Assembly: GCF_004004555.2 (NCBI RefSeq) | Contig: NZ_SACP01000013.1 | Span: 62,001 to 126,000 of the forward strand | Length of the DNA stretch: 64,000 nucleotides | Source of the DNA: Methylobacterium oryzihabitans | Lineage (GTDB): Bacteria; Pseudomonadota; Alphaproteobacteria; Rhizobiales; Beijerinckiaceae | Reading direction: 5' to 3' | Shown: positions 7,959 through 21,074 of the stretch, one piece after another | How the letters are laid out: each line of letters starts with the position of its first letter | Position numbering within the stretch: the stretch's first letter is position 1 | The notes under the pieces: model-generated | Seen by the model: only the letters and a program-made list of their open reading frames with translations | What the model was told of the DNA's origin: nothing | Database searches by the model: none | Program-made: the position numbers and the translations under genes

Positions 7959-9371
7959 TCAGAGCGAGTAGTACTGCACGAACTCGATCGGGTGCGGGGT
8001 CATCTCGAACCGCATCACCTCGGTCATCTTCAGCTCGATGAACGAGTTGATGAAGTCGTCGTTGAACACGCCGCCGGCCTTGAGGAACTCGCGGTCGGCG
8101 TCGAGGCTGTTGAGGGCCTCACGGAGCGAGCCGCACACGGTCGGGATCTCCTTCAGCTCCGCCGGGGGCAGGTCGTAGAGATCCTTGTCCATCGCCGGGC
8201 CGGGATCGATCTTGTTCACGATGCCGTCGACGCCGGCCATCAGCATCGCCGCGAAGGCGAGGTAGGGGTTCGCCATCGGGTCGGGGAAGCGGACCTCGAC
8301 GCGCTTGGCCTTCGGCGAGGTCGTCCACGGAATCCGGCACGAGGCCGAGCGGTTGCGGGCCGAGTAGGCGAGCAGCACCGGCGCCTCGTAGCCCGGGACC
8401 AGCCGCTTGTAGGAGTTGGTCGACGGGTTGGTGAAGGCGTTCAGCGCCTTGGCGTGCTTGATGATGCCGCCGATGTACCACAGGCATTCCTGGGACAGGT
8501 CGGCGTACTTGTTGCCGGCGAAGACCGGCTTGCCGTCCTTCCAGATCGACTGGTGGACGTGCATGCCCGAGCCGTTGTCGCCGTAGACCGGCTTCGGCAT
8601 GAAGGTCGCGGTCTTACCGTAGCTCTGGGCGACGTTGTGGATGCAGTACTTGTAGATCTGCATGTGGTCGGCCATCAGCGTCAGCGTGTCGAACTTCATG
8701 CCCAGCTCGTGCTGGGCCGAGGCGACCTCGTGATGGTGCTTCTCGACCTTGACGCCCATCGACTGCATCGCGGCCAGCATCTCGCCGCGCATGTCCTGGG
8801 CCGAATCCTGCGGCGGGACCGGGAAGTAGCCGCCCTTGATCTGGACGCGGTGGCCGAGGTTGCCGCCCTCGTACTCGGTCTGGCCGTTGATCGGCAGCTC
8901 GACCGAATCGAGCTTGAAGCCGGTGTTGTACGGGTCGGCCGAGAAGCGCACGTCGTCGAAGACGAAGAACTCGGCCTCGGGGCCGACGAAGATGGTGTCG
9001 CCGATGCCGCTCGCCTTGACGAAGGCCTCGGCCTTCTTGGCGATGCCGCGCGGGTCGCGGCCGTAGGGCTCGCCGGTGCCGGGCTCAAGCACGTCGCAGA
9101 CGATCGACATCGTCGAGGCCGAGAAGAACGGATCCATGCACGCCGTCGCCGGGTCGGGCATCAGCAGCATGTCGGACTCGTTGATCGCCTTCCAGCCGGC
9201 GATCGACGAGCCGTCGAACATCGTGCCCTCGGCGAAGATGTCCTCGTCGACGAGGGAGACGTCGAAGGTGACGTGCTGCCACTTGCCCCGCGGGTCGGTG
9301 AAGCGGAAGTCGACGTACTTGACGTCGTTGTCCTTGATTTCTTTCAGGACGTCCGTCGCGGTCTTAGCCAT
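7959..9371 (-). CDS. glnA: Type I glutamine synthetase
   Basis: 470 residues, start ATG 9369-9371 with a GGAG site. Makes glutamine from glutamate, ammonia and ATP. Typical GSI-beta layout: N-terminal beta-grasp domain ([15 protein letters not shown]), [10 protein letters not shown] near residue 55, the catalytic [10 protein letters not shown] loop, [11 protein letters not shown], and the adenylylation site Y399 in LYDLPPAE. Presence of Y399 indicates GlnE-type adenylylation control. The PII gene glnB lies 103 bp upstream on the same strand, forming the classical alphaproteobacterial glnB-glnA operon. Confidence 0.97.
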   Translation of the reverse strand: MAKTATDVLKEIKDNDVKYVDFRFTDPRGKWQHVTFDVSLVDEDIFAEGTMFDGSSIAGWKAINESDMLLMPDPATACMDPFFSASTMSIVCDVLEPGTGEPYGRDPRGIAKKAEAFVKASGIGDTIFVGPEAEFFVFDDVRFSADPYNTGFKLDSVELPINGQTEYEGGNLGHRVQIKGGYFPVPPQDSAQDMRGEMLAAMQSMGVKVEKHHHEVASAQHELGMKFDTLTLMADHMQIYKYCIHNVAQSYGKTATFMPKPVYGDNGSGMHVHQSIWKDGKPVFAGNKYADLSQECLWYIGGIIKHAKALNAFTNPSTNSYKRLVPGYEAPVLLAYSARNRSASCRIPWTTSPKAKRVEVRFPDPMANPYLAFAAMLMAGVDGIVNKIDPGPAMDKDLYDLPPAELKEIPTVCGSLREALNSLDADREFLKAGGVFNDDFINSFIELKMTEVMRFEMTPHPIEFVQYYSL

Positions 9372-9474
9372 GGGTGGGGCCTCTCCGTGGGGACGGCATA
9401 TAGCCGTCGTTAAATCCGCGGTCCGGTGGTCCGGCCGCGGTATCGGTCGTGCAGCGCTGCAGGTGTGCGGAGGC

Positions 9475-9846
<372 letters not shown>

Positions 9847-10015
9847 CTAGTCCTAGCACTGCGACGCCGGGACCGCCACGGGCTTTTCCCAGGCGAAATC
9901 ACCGTGATTGACGACGAATTAGGCAAGTCCTGCTCATTTATCAGGCGCATGCCGAACGATGCCCCGGTTGCCGCGGCTACGCTTGCCCGAACCGGCGCCT
10001 GTCGAGGAGACGTCC

Positions 10016-11524
10016 ATGGATGGATGCCGGGTTTTGACCACGGCCCAGATGCGCGAGGCCTACGCCGCCGCGATCGCGGCCGGCACCGCCGGGATCGACC
10101 TGATGCGCCGCGCCGGCGCGGCGGTGGCGGAGCGGGCCGCCGCGATGGCCGGGCCGGGAGCGCGGGTGCTGGTCCTGTGCGGCCCCGGCAACAACGGCGG
10201 CGACGGCTTCGTGGCGGCGGGGCTCCTCGCCGGGGCCGGCCGGGCGGTGACGCTCGCCCTGCTCGGCGCCCGCGACGCGCTGAAGGGCGATGCCGCGCTG
10301 GCGGCTCAGGACTGGTCCGGTCCGGTCGCGGACGCGGCCGCCGCCGTGCCGGAGGCGTTCGACCTCGTGGTCGACGCCCTGTTCGGCGCCGGGCTCACCC
10401 GGCCGCTCGACGGCGCGGCGGCGGCGCTCGTCGCGCGGCTCAACCGCGCGGGCCGGCCGGTGCTCGCGGTCGACGTGCCCTCGGGCCTCGATGGCGATAC
10501 CGGCGCGCCGCGGGGCGAGGCGGTGCGGGCGGGCGAGACCGTCACCTTCGCGGCGCCCAAGCCCGGCCACCTGCTCCAGCCCGGGCGAGCCCTGTGCGGC
10601 CGGATCACGGTGGCGGAGATCGGCCTCTCCGACGAGATCCTCGCCGGCACGGGCACCACCGCCTTCGCCAACGGCCCGGCGCTGTGGCGCGCCCGCTTCC
10701 CGCAGCTTGCCGCCGACAGCCACAAGTACACCCGCGGCCACGCCCTGATCCTGTCGGGGCCGGCGACCCGCACCGGCGCGGCGCGCCTCGCCGCCCGCGG
10801 CGCCCTGCGGGTCGGCGCCGGGCTCGTCACGGTGGCGGCGCCGCACGCGGCGCTCCCCGAGAACGCCGCCCACCTCACGGCGATCATGCTGCGCGCCTGC
10901 GACGGCGCCGACGACCTCGACGACCTCCTCGCCGACGAACGGCTGAACGCCATCGTGGCCGGTCCCGGCCTCGGGGTCGGCGGCCCGACCCGCGACCTCG
11001 TGCGGGTCGCCGCCGAGGCCGGCCGCGCCCTCGTGCTCGACGCCGACGCGCTGACGAGCTTCTCGGCCAAGCGCGACGAGCTCGCGGCGATGCTGGCCGA
11101 GGGCGGCGGGACGGCGGTGCTGACTCCGCATGCCGGCGAGTTCGCCCGGCTGTTTCCCGACTGCGCCGAGGGCTCGAAGCTCGACCGGGCGCGGCGGGCC
11201 GCCGCGGCCGTGGACGCGGTGGTGGTGTTCAAGGGCGCCGACACGGTGATCGCCGCCCCCGACGGCCGGGCCGCGATCAACCACAACGGCGCCCCCTGGC
11301 TCGGCACCGCCGGCAGCGGCGACGTGCTCGGCGGGTTCATCGGCGGCCTCCTCGCCCAGGGCATGCCGCCCTTCGAGGCCGCAGCCGCCGCGGTCTGGCT
11401 CCACGCCGAGGCCGGCCGCCGCCACGGCCCGGGCCTGATCGCCGAGGACCTGCCGGAGCTGATGCCGGGAGTGCTGGCGCGGCTGCTGGGGTGGGCGGGG
11501 CCGGATCGGGCGCCGGCGGGCTGA
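10016..11524 (+). CDS. nnr: Bifunctional NAD(P)H-hydrate epimerase / ADP-dependent NAD(P)HX dehydratase
   Basis: 502 residues from ATG 10016, preferred over ATG 9959 because GAGGAGA stands just before it. N-terminal YjeF_N epimerase domain (residues 1 to about 210): VLCGPGNNGGDGFVAA, VVDALFGAGL and VDVPSGLDGDTG. C-terminal kinase-like dehydratase domain from about 230: KYTRGHALILSG, AGPGLGVG, LTPHAGEFARL and the NGAPWLGTAGSGDVLGG loop. Repairs the hydrated, inactive forms of NADH and NADPH. Single-gene fusion as in E. coli YjeF. Sits alone, transcribed away from glnB. Confidence 0.93.
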   Translation: MDGCRVLTTAQMREAYAAAIAAGTAGIDLMRRAGAAVAERAAAMAGPGARVLVLCGPGNNGGDGFVAAGLLAGAGRAVTLALLGARDALKGDAALAAQDWSGPVADAAAAVPEAFDLVVDALFGAGLTRPLDGAAAALVARLNRAGRPVLAVDVPSGLDGDTGAPRGEAVRAGETVTFAAPKPGHLLQPGRALCGRITVAEIGLSDEILAGTGTTAFANGPALWRARFPQLAADSHKYTRGHALILSGPATRTGAARLAARGALRVGAGLVTVAAPHAALPENAAHLTAIMLRACDGADDLDDLLADERLNAIVAGPGLGVGGPTRDLVRVAAEAGRALVLDADALTSFSAKRDELAAMLAEGGGTAVLTPHAGEFARLFPDCAEGSKLDRARRAAAAVDAVVVFKGADTVIAAPDGRAAINHNGAPWLGTAGSGDVLGGFIGGLLAQGMPPFEAAAAAVWLHAEAGRRHGPGLIAEDLPELMPGVLARLLGWAGPDRAPAG

Positions 11525-11594
11525 CGGTGGGGCGAGGCGCGACGGTGGGGGATGGGCGGGGGCGTCCGGCCGTGCACTAACGGTCGTCCAGGGC

Positions 11595-11790
11595 TCCAAC
11601 CCTCCCCCCTCTGCGGGGGAGGGTGGAGAGCGGAGCGAGCGCAGCGGGACGAAGTCCCGCCGAGAGGGGAACGCGACGCTGGTCCAGAGGGGCGCGCGTT
11701 CAAGACGGTCGCGACCTCTCCGGAGGCGGCGTCCCCTCTCCCGCCCGGCCTCCGCCGGGCACCCTCCCCCGCTGAGGGGGGAGGGTTGGA
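11595..11790. repeat. Intergenic element bounded by 30-bp inverted repeats
   Basis: Left arm 11595-11624 and right arm 11761-11790 are inverted copies differing at one position. Each arm is itself a C/G-run hairpin (CCCTCCCCC ... GGGGGAGGG). The interior has further inverted stretches. It fills most of the 343-bp gap between nnr and the convergent multicopper-oxidase-fold gene. Related C/G-run hairpins appear at 32625-32650 and 37076-37376. No gene is seen in this gap. Confidence 0.8.
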
Positions 11791-11867
11791 GGTGGCGCCT
11801 CTGATTCAGGTCCGGATACGACGACAGACCATCCCGATGGCCGACCGCCCCCCAACCCCCGACCCCC

Positions 11868-13298
11868 TCACGTCACCTCGAACCAGCCCCACAGCCCGGT
11901 GTCGAACCGCTCGAGCACGGTCGCGCCGATGACCCACTTGCCGGGATTGTCGGCCTGGAAGGCGAGGCGGGTGGTGCGGCCCTCCAGCAGCAGGAAGGTG
12001 TCGAGCCAGTACGGCTCCCAGCCGTCGTCGAGGGGGTGGAGCAGCCGGAAGACGTGGCCGTGCAGGTGCAGCGATTGCGGGAAGGCGGTAGCGTTGGTGA
12101 GCGCCAGCACCACCACGGTGCCGCGCTTGACCGTGAACAGCGGCGGGTTGCCGGCGCCGCCGGGGGCGCCGTTGAGGGTCCAGATCCGGGCCGGATCACC
12201 GGTGAAGGTCGGGGGCGCCTCGGGCTTGGCCTTGTCGAACGCGGCCCCGCCCGCGATCGCGATGTCGCGCCGGAAGGCGTTCTGGAGCTTGATCTCCGCC
12301 GGCAGGCGCGGGTTCTCGCCGATCGGCCCGACCGGCGGGCGGGCCGGAACGGGGTCGCCCTTGGGCACGATGTGGGCGAGCGGCATGCCCTGGCCGATCA
12401 GCGCCGTGACGCTGCCCTTCGCGTCGGCACCGGCCGGCACGTCGAGCAGCACGTCGTAGCGGGTGCCGGGCGGGAACGGCAGCGTCGCGCGCAGGGGCTC
12501 GAAGGTGTCGGTCGGCTGGCCGTCCACCGCCGCGACCCAGGCTTTGAGGCCGTCGAAGCGGATCCGGGTGGTGCGGGCGTTGCAGCCGTTGGCGAGCCGC
12601 AGGCGCAGGCGCGTGCCGGGCGCCGCCTCGATCGTCTCGGGCGCCGGACGGCCGTTGACGGTGAGCGCGTTGCCGAGCCGGCCGGAACTCGCCGCGAAGG
12701 CGGTCACGCCGAACGGCGCCAGGGTGTTGTCGGGCTCGATGCGCCAGTCCTGGAGCAGCAGGGCGACGTCGCGGTCGACGGGCGGCGCCTTGCGCTCCTC
12801 GACCACCAGCAGGCCCGACAGCCCGCGCCCGCCGGGCTCGCTCGCCCCGCCGACGACGAGCGGGCGGATTAGCGACGTGCCGGCGTCGGGCGGGGTGAAC
12901 TCGTACAGGAAGCCCGCCCCGGGGGCGACCGGCGCCTGGGTGAGCCCGCCGACCCCGTCCATGGCGTTGGCGTTGCGCACCCCCTGCCAGTGCAGGGAGA
13001 GCGGGCGCTCGGTGCGGTTCTCCAGCCGCAGCCGCACCGGGTCGCCGTGCCGGATCCGGATCACCGGCGGCTCGGCCCTGCCGTCGAAGGCCCAGACCGG
13101 CACCGGGGGCGCCGGCTCGGGCCGCAGGCGCGCGCTCAGCGGGCCGGCCGTCAGCGCCGCCGGGGCCGGCGCTCCCGGCACAGCCGCGGGCGCTCCCGGC
13201 GCCGCCAGGGGGGTCTCCGCCGCGAGGGCCCGCGCGGGCAGGAGCGCGGCGGCGCCCGCGGCCAGGACGGCGCGGCGGGACGGCGGACGGGTCGACAT
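11868..13298 (-). CDS. Tat-exported multicopper-oxidase-fold protein lacking copper ligands
   Basis: 476 residues from ATG 13296-13298. The N-terminus has a Tat motif (PSRRAVLAAGAAALL) and an Ala/Pro-rich linker, followed by three cupredoxin domains. The four copper motifs are degraded. Motif 1 reads H103-W-Q instead of HxH; motif 2 (GTSLIRPLV) has no histidine; motif 3 keeps HLHGH (411-415) but lacks the preceding type 1 histidine; motif 4 (WVIGATVLERFDTGLW) lacks the Cys, all His and the Met ligand. It therefore probably does not bind type 1 or trinuclear copper and may be structural or a chaperone in the periplasm, like FtsP/SufI. Family certain, role inferred. Confidence 0.82.
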   Translation of the reverse strand: MSTRPPSRRAVLAAGAAALLPARALAAETPLAAPGAPAAVPGAPAPAALTAGPLSARLRPEPAPPVPVWAFDGRAEPPVIRIRHGDPVRLRLENRTERPLSLHWQGVRNANAMDGVGGLTQAPVAPGAGFLYEFTPPDAGTSLIRPLVVGGASEPGGRGLSGLLVVEERKAPPVDRDVALLLQDWRIEPDNTLAPFGVTAFAASSGRLGNALTVNGRPAPETIEAAPGTRLRLRLANGCNARTTRIRFDGLKAWVAAVDGQPTDTFEPLRATLPFPPGTRYDVLLDVPAGADAKGSVTALIGQGMPLAHIVPKGDPVPARPPVGPIGENPRLPAEIKLQNAFRRDIAIAGGAAFDKAKPEAPPTFTGDPARIWTLNGAPGGAGNPPLFTVKRGTVVVLALTNATAFPQSLHLHGHVFRLLHPLDDGWEPYWLDTFLLLEGRTTRLAFQADNPGKWVIGATVLERFDTGLWGWFEVT

Positions 13299-13452
13299 GG
13301 CACCTCCGGCGCGGGGATCGGTCGAGGGCCTTCTAACCAAGGCGGGGGGCCTCGGCGAGGGCCGCGGGCGGGCCAAAATTCTTGCTGCGCCCCGAACCGG
13401 GCATGCTATAGAGCCGCGCCCGGGCGTCACGGCGTTCCCGGGCGAACGCGTT

Positions 13453-13537
13453 GCGGGCGTGGCGGAACTGGTAGACGCGCTGGATTTAGGTTCCAGTGAC
13501 GAAAGTCGTGGGGGTTCGAGCCCCTCCGCCCGCACCA
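13453..13537 (+). tRNA. tRNA-Leu (UAG)
   Basis: 85 nt including an encoded CCA. Acceptor GCGGGCG pairs with the 3' CGCCCGC. The anticodon stem CTGGA/TCCAG encloses loop TTTAGGT, anticodon UAG. The variable arm is long, as in class II tRNAs, and the T-loop GTTCGAG is normal. It lies between the divergent multicopper-oxidase-fold gene and tig. Confidence 0.96.
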
Positions 13538-13676
13538 GCTCCGCCCGGTGGCGACGCAGCGGATTGGCTTTTCACGAACAGAGGGCCGGCCGAAGACCCC
13601 GTGGATCCCGTCGTGACGCAGGGCGTCGTCCGGGAGCCGCGGGCGGACCGGATTCACACGAAGGCGGATGACGACG

Positions 13677-15083
13677 ATGCAGGTGACCGAGACCAAGGCC
13701 GAGGGGCTGAAGCGCGAGTTCCAGGTGGTCCTGCCCGCGACCGAGCTCGAGACCCGGCTCACCAGCGAGCTCGACGGCATGAAGGGCAAGGTGCAGATCA
13801 AGGGCTTCCGCCCCGGCAAGGTGCCGGTCGCCCATCTGCGCAAGGTGTACGGCCGCTCGATCATGGCCGACGTCGTCCAGAACGCCGTCAACGAGGCCAA
13901 CCAGAAGATCGTCGAGGACAACAAGCTCAAGCTCGCCTTCGAGCCGCAGGTCCAGTTCCCCGAGGACAAGGACGCGGTCGAGAAGGCCCTGGACGCCAAG
14001 GGCGACCTCGCCTTCACGGTCGCGCTCGAGGTGATGCCGAGCTTCGACCTCGTCGACATCTCGGACGTCAGCCTGACCAAGCCGGTCTTCGCCACCCCCG
14101 ACGAGGAGGTCGCCCAGACCCTCGACCGGATGAGCCAGCAGGGCCGCCCCTACACCGACCGGATCGAGGGCCAGTACGCCGAATCCGGCGACCAGGTGAC
14201 GATCGACTTCGCCGGCCGCGTCGACGGCGAGGCGTTCGAGGGCGGCTCGGCCGAGGATTTCGAGCTCGTGCTCGGCTCGGGCGCCTTCATCCCGGGATTC
14301 GAGGACCAGCTCCTCGGCGTCCATGTCGGCGACCGGCGCACCGTCACGGTGACGTTCCCGGAGGCCTACCCGGCCGAGAATCTCGCCGGCAAGCAGGCCG
14401 AGTTCGACGTCACCGTGAAGGCGATCAAGTACCCGGGCGAGGTCGTGCTCGACGACGAGTTCGCCAAGGGCTTCGGCTTCGACAGCCTCGACGCGCTGAA
14501 GGACGCGGTGCGCTCCAACCTCGGCCAGCAATACGAGGCGCAGTCGCGCCGGCGGGTCAAGAAGGCGCTGCTGGACGCCCTCGACGAGCGCTACTCGTTC
14601 GACCTGCCCCCGAGCCTCGTCCACCAGGAATTCGCGGCGGTGTGGGCCCAGGTCGAGAGCGACCTCAAGGCCCGCGGCAAGACCTTCGAGGACGAGGGCA
14701 CCACCGAGGAGAAGGCGCAGGCCGAGTACCGCCGCATCGCCGAGCGCCGTGTCCGCCTCGGGCTGGTGCTTGCGCAGGCGGGCGAGAGCGCCGATATCAA
14801 GGTCTCCGACGACGAGGTGAATCAGGCCCTGATCGCCCGTCTGCGGCAGTTCCCCGGTCAGGAGCAGCAGGTCTGGGATTTCTACCGCAAGAACCCCCAG
14901 GCCATGGCCGAGCTCCGCGCCCCGCTGTTCGAGGAGAAGGTGGTTGACCACGTCCTCGGGCAGGTCAAACTGGTCGAGGAGCCGGTCTCCAAGGAGGCGC
15001 TGTTCGCCGACGAGGACGAGGACGAGGGGGCGGACAAGCCCGCCGCGTCCGACGCTCCCGCCGGCGAGACCACCGCGGCCTGA
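13677..15083 (+). CDS. tig: Trigger factor (ribosome-associated chaperone / peptidyl-prolyl isomerase)
   Basis: 468 residues from ATG 13677 ([15 protein letters not shown]); an in-frame ATG at 13668 would add three residues. The N-terminal ribosome-binding domain has the signature GFRPGKVP near residue 45. The FKBP-like PPIase domain spans about residues 150-245 ([20 protein letters not shown]), followed by a long helical C-terminal domain and an acidic tail. It binds nascent chains at the ribosomal exit. First gene of the quality-control run tig-clpP-clpX-lon, all on the plus strand. Confidence 0.96.
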   Translation: MQVTETKAEGLKREFQVVLPATELETRLTSELDGMKGKVQIKGFRPGKVPVAHLRKVYGRSIMADVVQNAVNEANQKIVEDNKLKLAFEPQVQFPEDKDAVEKALDAKGDLAFTVALEVMPSFDLVDISDVSLTKPVFATPDEEVAQTLDRMSQQGRPYTDRIEGQYAESGDQVTIDFAGRVDGEAFEGGSAEDFELVLGSGAFIPGFEDQLLGVHVGDRRTVTVTFPEAYPAENLAGKQAEFDVTVKAIKYPGEVVLDDEFAKGFGFDSLDALKDAVRSNLGQQYEAQSRRRVKKALLDALDERYSFDLPPSLVHQEFAAVWAQVESDLKARGKTFEDEGTTEEKAQAEYRRIAERRVRLGLVLAQAGESADIKVSDDEVNQALIARLRQFPGQEQQVWDFYRKNPQAMAELRAPLFEEKVVDHVLGQVKLVEEPVSKEALFADEDEDEGADKPAASDAPAGETTAA

Positions 15084-15204
15084 TCCCGGCCCGGCTTCCC
15101 CGACGGGGCGGCGGACCGGGGCGGCCGTGAGGCCTCCCGTCTTTCGCCGCCAGCCCGGCCGCCGCATGGTGGCCGGGTCCCGTTGAAGCCAAGGGCCACC
15201 CGTG

Positions 15205-15834
15205 ATGAGAGACCCCGTCGAATTCTACAACAGCGCGCTCGTGCCCATGGTGGTCGAGCAGTCGAGCCGCGGCGAGCGCGCCTTCGACATCTATTCGCGC
15301 CTGCTGCGCGAGCGCATCATCTTCCTGACCGGCCCGGTCGAGGACTACTCCGCCTCGCTGATCGTGGCGCAGCTGCTGTTCCTCGAAGCCGAGAACCCGA
15401 AGAAGGAAATTTCCTTCTACATCAACTCGCCCGGCGGCGTGGTGACCTCGGGCCTGTCGATCTACGACACGATGCAGTTCATCCGCTGCCCGGTCTCGAC
15501 CCTCTGCGTCGGTCAGGCCGCCTCGATGGGCTCGCTCCTGCTCGCCGCCGGCGAGCCCGGCCACCGCTTCGCGCTGCCGAACGCCCGCATCATGGTCCAC
15601 CAGCCCTCCGGCGGCTTCCAGGGCCAGGCGACCGACATCCTCATCCACGCCCGCGAGATCGAGGCCCTCAAGCGGCGCCTCAACGAGATCTACGTCCGGC
15701 ATACCGGGCGCGACTACGAGGCGATCGAGCAGGGCCTGGAGCGCGACAACTTCATGACCGCCGATGCGGCCAAGGAGTGGGGCCTGATCGACGAGGTGCT
15801 CCAGAAGCGCTCCGGCGAGGCCCCGACCACCTGA
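15205..15834 (+). CDS. clpP: ATP-dependent Clp protease proteolytic subunit
   Basis: 209 residues from ATG 15205 (GTG 15202 is the alternative). Serine peptidase that forms the 14-subunit chamber fed by ClpX or ClpA. Catalytic Ser107 (QAASMGS) and His132 (MVHQPSGG) are in place; the third residue lies in the conserved region after [16 protein letters not shown]. The N-terminal [20 protein letters not shown] is the family signature. 121 bp after tig and 238 bp before clpX. Confidence 0.97.
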   Translation: MRDPVEFYNSALVPMVVEQSSRGERAFDIYSRLLRERIIFLTGPVEDYSASLIVAQLLFLEAENPKKEISFYINSPGGVVTSGLSIYDTMQFIRCPVSTLCVGQAASMGSLLLAAGEPGHRFALPNARIMVHQPSGGFQGQATDILIHAREIEALKRRLNEIYVRHTGRDYEAIEQGLERDNFMTADAAKEWGLIDEVLQKRSGEAPTT

Positions 15835-16072
15835 TCCGACGGCCGCCGGCCGGCGGCGCCCCCGGTTCGCGCCCGGCCGATGCGGCCATTTGGCGAGAGC
15901 CGCGAGGCGCCGCCGGGGATTGATCCGGCGGTGGCTGCGTGTTTGCATCGCGATTCTGTATCGGGCGCCCGGCCCGCGCGCGGCGGTGACTGTTTCTTTA
16001 GCCGGGCGTCACTATCTAGAGCGACGCGGCCATCCCCCCGGGGCATGGCCGGTCGGGGACTTGGAGACCCAT

Positions 16073-17341
<1,269 letters not shown>

Positions 17342-17351
17342 ACCGAGCACC

Positions 17352-17376
17352 GGAGGCCGCCCGCAAGGCGGCCTCC
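17352..17376 (+). terminator. Hairpin downstream of clpX
   Basis: GGAGGCCGCC and GGCGGCCTCC are 10-bp perfect arms around loop CGCAA, starting 11 bp after the clpX stop. The following bases (TGCGTCTCT) are only mildly T-rich, so termination could be partial. Confidence 0.7.
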
Positions 17377-17630
17377 TGCGTCTCTAGCGGCCCGCCGCAC
17401 GTGTCGCGCCCCGCCGGGTTCCTCACCATGGCACGGCGCTTGAAAGACCGCTTCCCAACGACCACCTGAAGTCTCGACGCGGTGGCCGCATGCTCAACTC
17501 AGGGGTGCGGTGCCGCGACCCGGCCGCCTCACCTCTTCCGACCCTCGCGGCCCGGTCGGCCCCCAGACTTCCGTCCGCTTCTTCCCCGTGAGGGACCGGG
17601 TCTGGGCGTCACCATCAAGGAAGTCAGTCA

Positions 17631-20051
<2,421 letters not shown>

Positions 20052-20086
20052 ACCGGAGGGGGCGGGCGACCGCCCCTTTCCCCCGA

Positions 20087-20130
20087 ACGACGAAAGGCCC
20101 CCGGAGCCGGCTCCGGGGGCCTTTCGTCGT
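20087..20130. terminator. 44-bp perfect palindrome, terminator of lon
   Basis: The arms 20087-20108 and 20109-20130 are exact 22-bp inverted repeats with no spacer, starting 36 bp after the lon stop. The stem centre is GGAGCC/GGCTCC, flanked by AAAGGCCCCC and GGGGGCCTTT, so an A/T tract exists on both strands. It should act as a bidirectional intrinsic terminator. Confidence 0.85.
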
Positions 20131-20183
20131 CTGCTCGGGTCTGGAATGCCGGCCGTCCGCCCCTGCGGCCGGCGTGTTGGTCA

Positions 20184-20286
20184 TTCGGTTTCTGATCGAT
20201 CGCTTCGCGATGCAGAAACCGGCTTCGCTCAGGTGCCGCGCGGGCTTCGATGCGATGTTCGGAACTGATCGTCCGAAAATCGCATC
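20184..20286. repeat. Dispersed intergenic repeat, copy B
   Basis: Shares TTTCTGATCGATCGCTTCGC, GATGCAGAAACCGGCTTCGC and GCCGCGCGGGCTTCGA blocks with copies A and C. It ends in a hairpin with 15-bp arms, 20249-20263 and 20272-20286 (one mismatch), which runs into the stop codon of the convergent MucR-like gene. Probably doubles as that gene's terminator. Confidence 0.84.
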
Positions 20287-20686
20287 AGGCGCTGCGGCGA
20301 CGGCCGAGGCCGCTGTTCTTCGCCAGTTCGGAACGCTGGGCGGCGTAGTTCGCCGCGACCATCGGGTAGTCCGGCGGCAGGCCCCACTTCGTGCGGTACT
20401 GCTCGGGCGTCAGGCCGCGGGTGCTGAGGTGACGCTTGAGCGACTTGTACTGACGGCCGTCCTCCAGGCTCACGATGTAGTCCGGGGTCACGGTCTTCTT
20501 GATCGGCATCAGCGGAACCGGCTTCTCCTGCTCCGGCATCGGCGTGCCGAGACGGGCCAGGGAAGAATGCACCGCGCTGATGAGAGCAGGCAGTTCCGCC
20601 ATCGGGACGGAGTTGTTGGACACGTAGGCCGACACGATGTCGGCGGCGCGTTCAATCAGGTCGGTTTCTTGTTGTTGGTCGAGCAT
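20285..20686 (-). CDS. MucR/Ros family transcriptional regulator lacking the zinc ligands
   Basis: 133 residues. The C-terminal half matches Ros/MucR: SLEDGRQYKSLKRHL, LTPEQYRTKWGLPPDYPMVAANYA and the basic GLGRRRSA tail. Aligning to the Ros zinc finger (Cys-x2-Cys-x9-His-x4-His), this protein has Ser73, Asp76, His86 and Gly91, so only one of four ligands remains. Zinc-free versions of this fold are known in Mesorhizobium. MucR proteins are global, H-NS-like silencers binding AT-rich DNA with T-A steps; the N-terminal half is the likely oligomerisation region. An upstream AT-rich patch (ATGTATTTGTACAA near 20743) could be an autoregulatory site. Confidence 0.9.
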   Translation of the reverse strand: MLDQQQETDLIERAADIVSAYVSNNSVPMAELPALISAVHSSLARLGTPMPEQEKPVPLMPIKKTVTPDYIVSLEDGRQYKSLKRHLSTRGLTPEQYRTKWGLPPDYPMVAANYAAQRSELAKNSGLGRRRSA

Positions 20687-21074
20687 CGGTCTCTCCGGTT
20701 AGCAGACTGAATGCCCCATGCGGGGATTTCGCCTGCCCGTCAATGATGTATTTGTACAATGCGACAGTCTTGCACGAGAATTTGCCCCGTAACGGGACAG
20801 TGACCCGGCGGCAGCGAACGGCGCCACCGCCACCTATGCGATGGCGTTATGCAACTGATGCGCCCAAGTTCTGACTTTTCTGGACTGTTTCCCAAACAGG
20901 GATGGCGACTTCCCAGAATGGGACAGCGACGGGAGGTGGCCTCGGGCCGCGACCTGCCACATTGTCCCGGACCGGCCGCGGCCGGGGGCGCCCCACGGTG
21001 CCGCGTTGCTGCACCGGCCCGCCGACCCCATATCCCGGTGGAGACTGTTCCCGCGGCCGGGCGGGCGTCCCAGG
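20687..21074. other. Non-coding gap between the divergent MucR-like gene and rnr
   Basis: 388 bp with no supported gene. The first 200 bp are less GC-rich than the surroundings and must hold the divergent promoters. A small hairpin CTGTTT-CCC-AAACAG is at 20885-20899, and GGGACAG(T/C)GAC occurs twice (near 20798 and 20921). The rnr start is not sharply defined, so the gap may extend to about 21144. Confidence 0.6.

Noticed and set aside
17439-17470. Sigma32 heat-shock promoter before lon
   Set aside because: CTTGAAA fits the -35 box, but no acceptable -10 box lies at the right distance; kept only as a remark in the lon entry.
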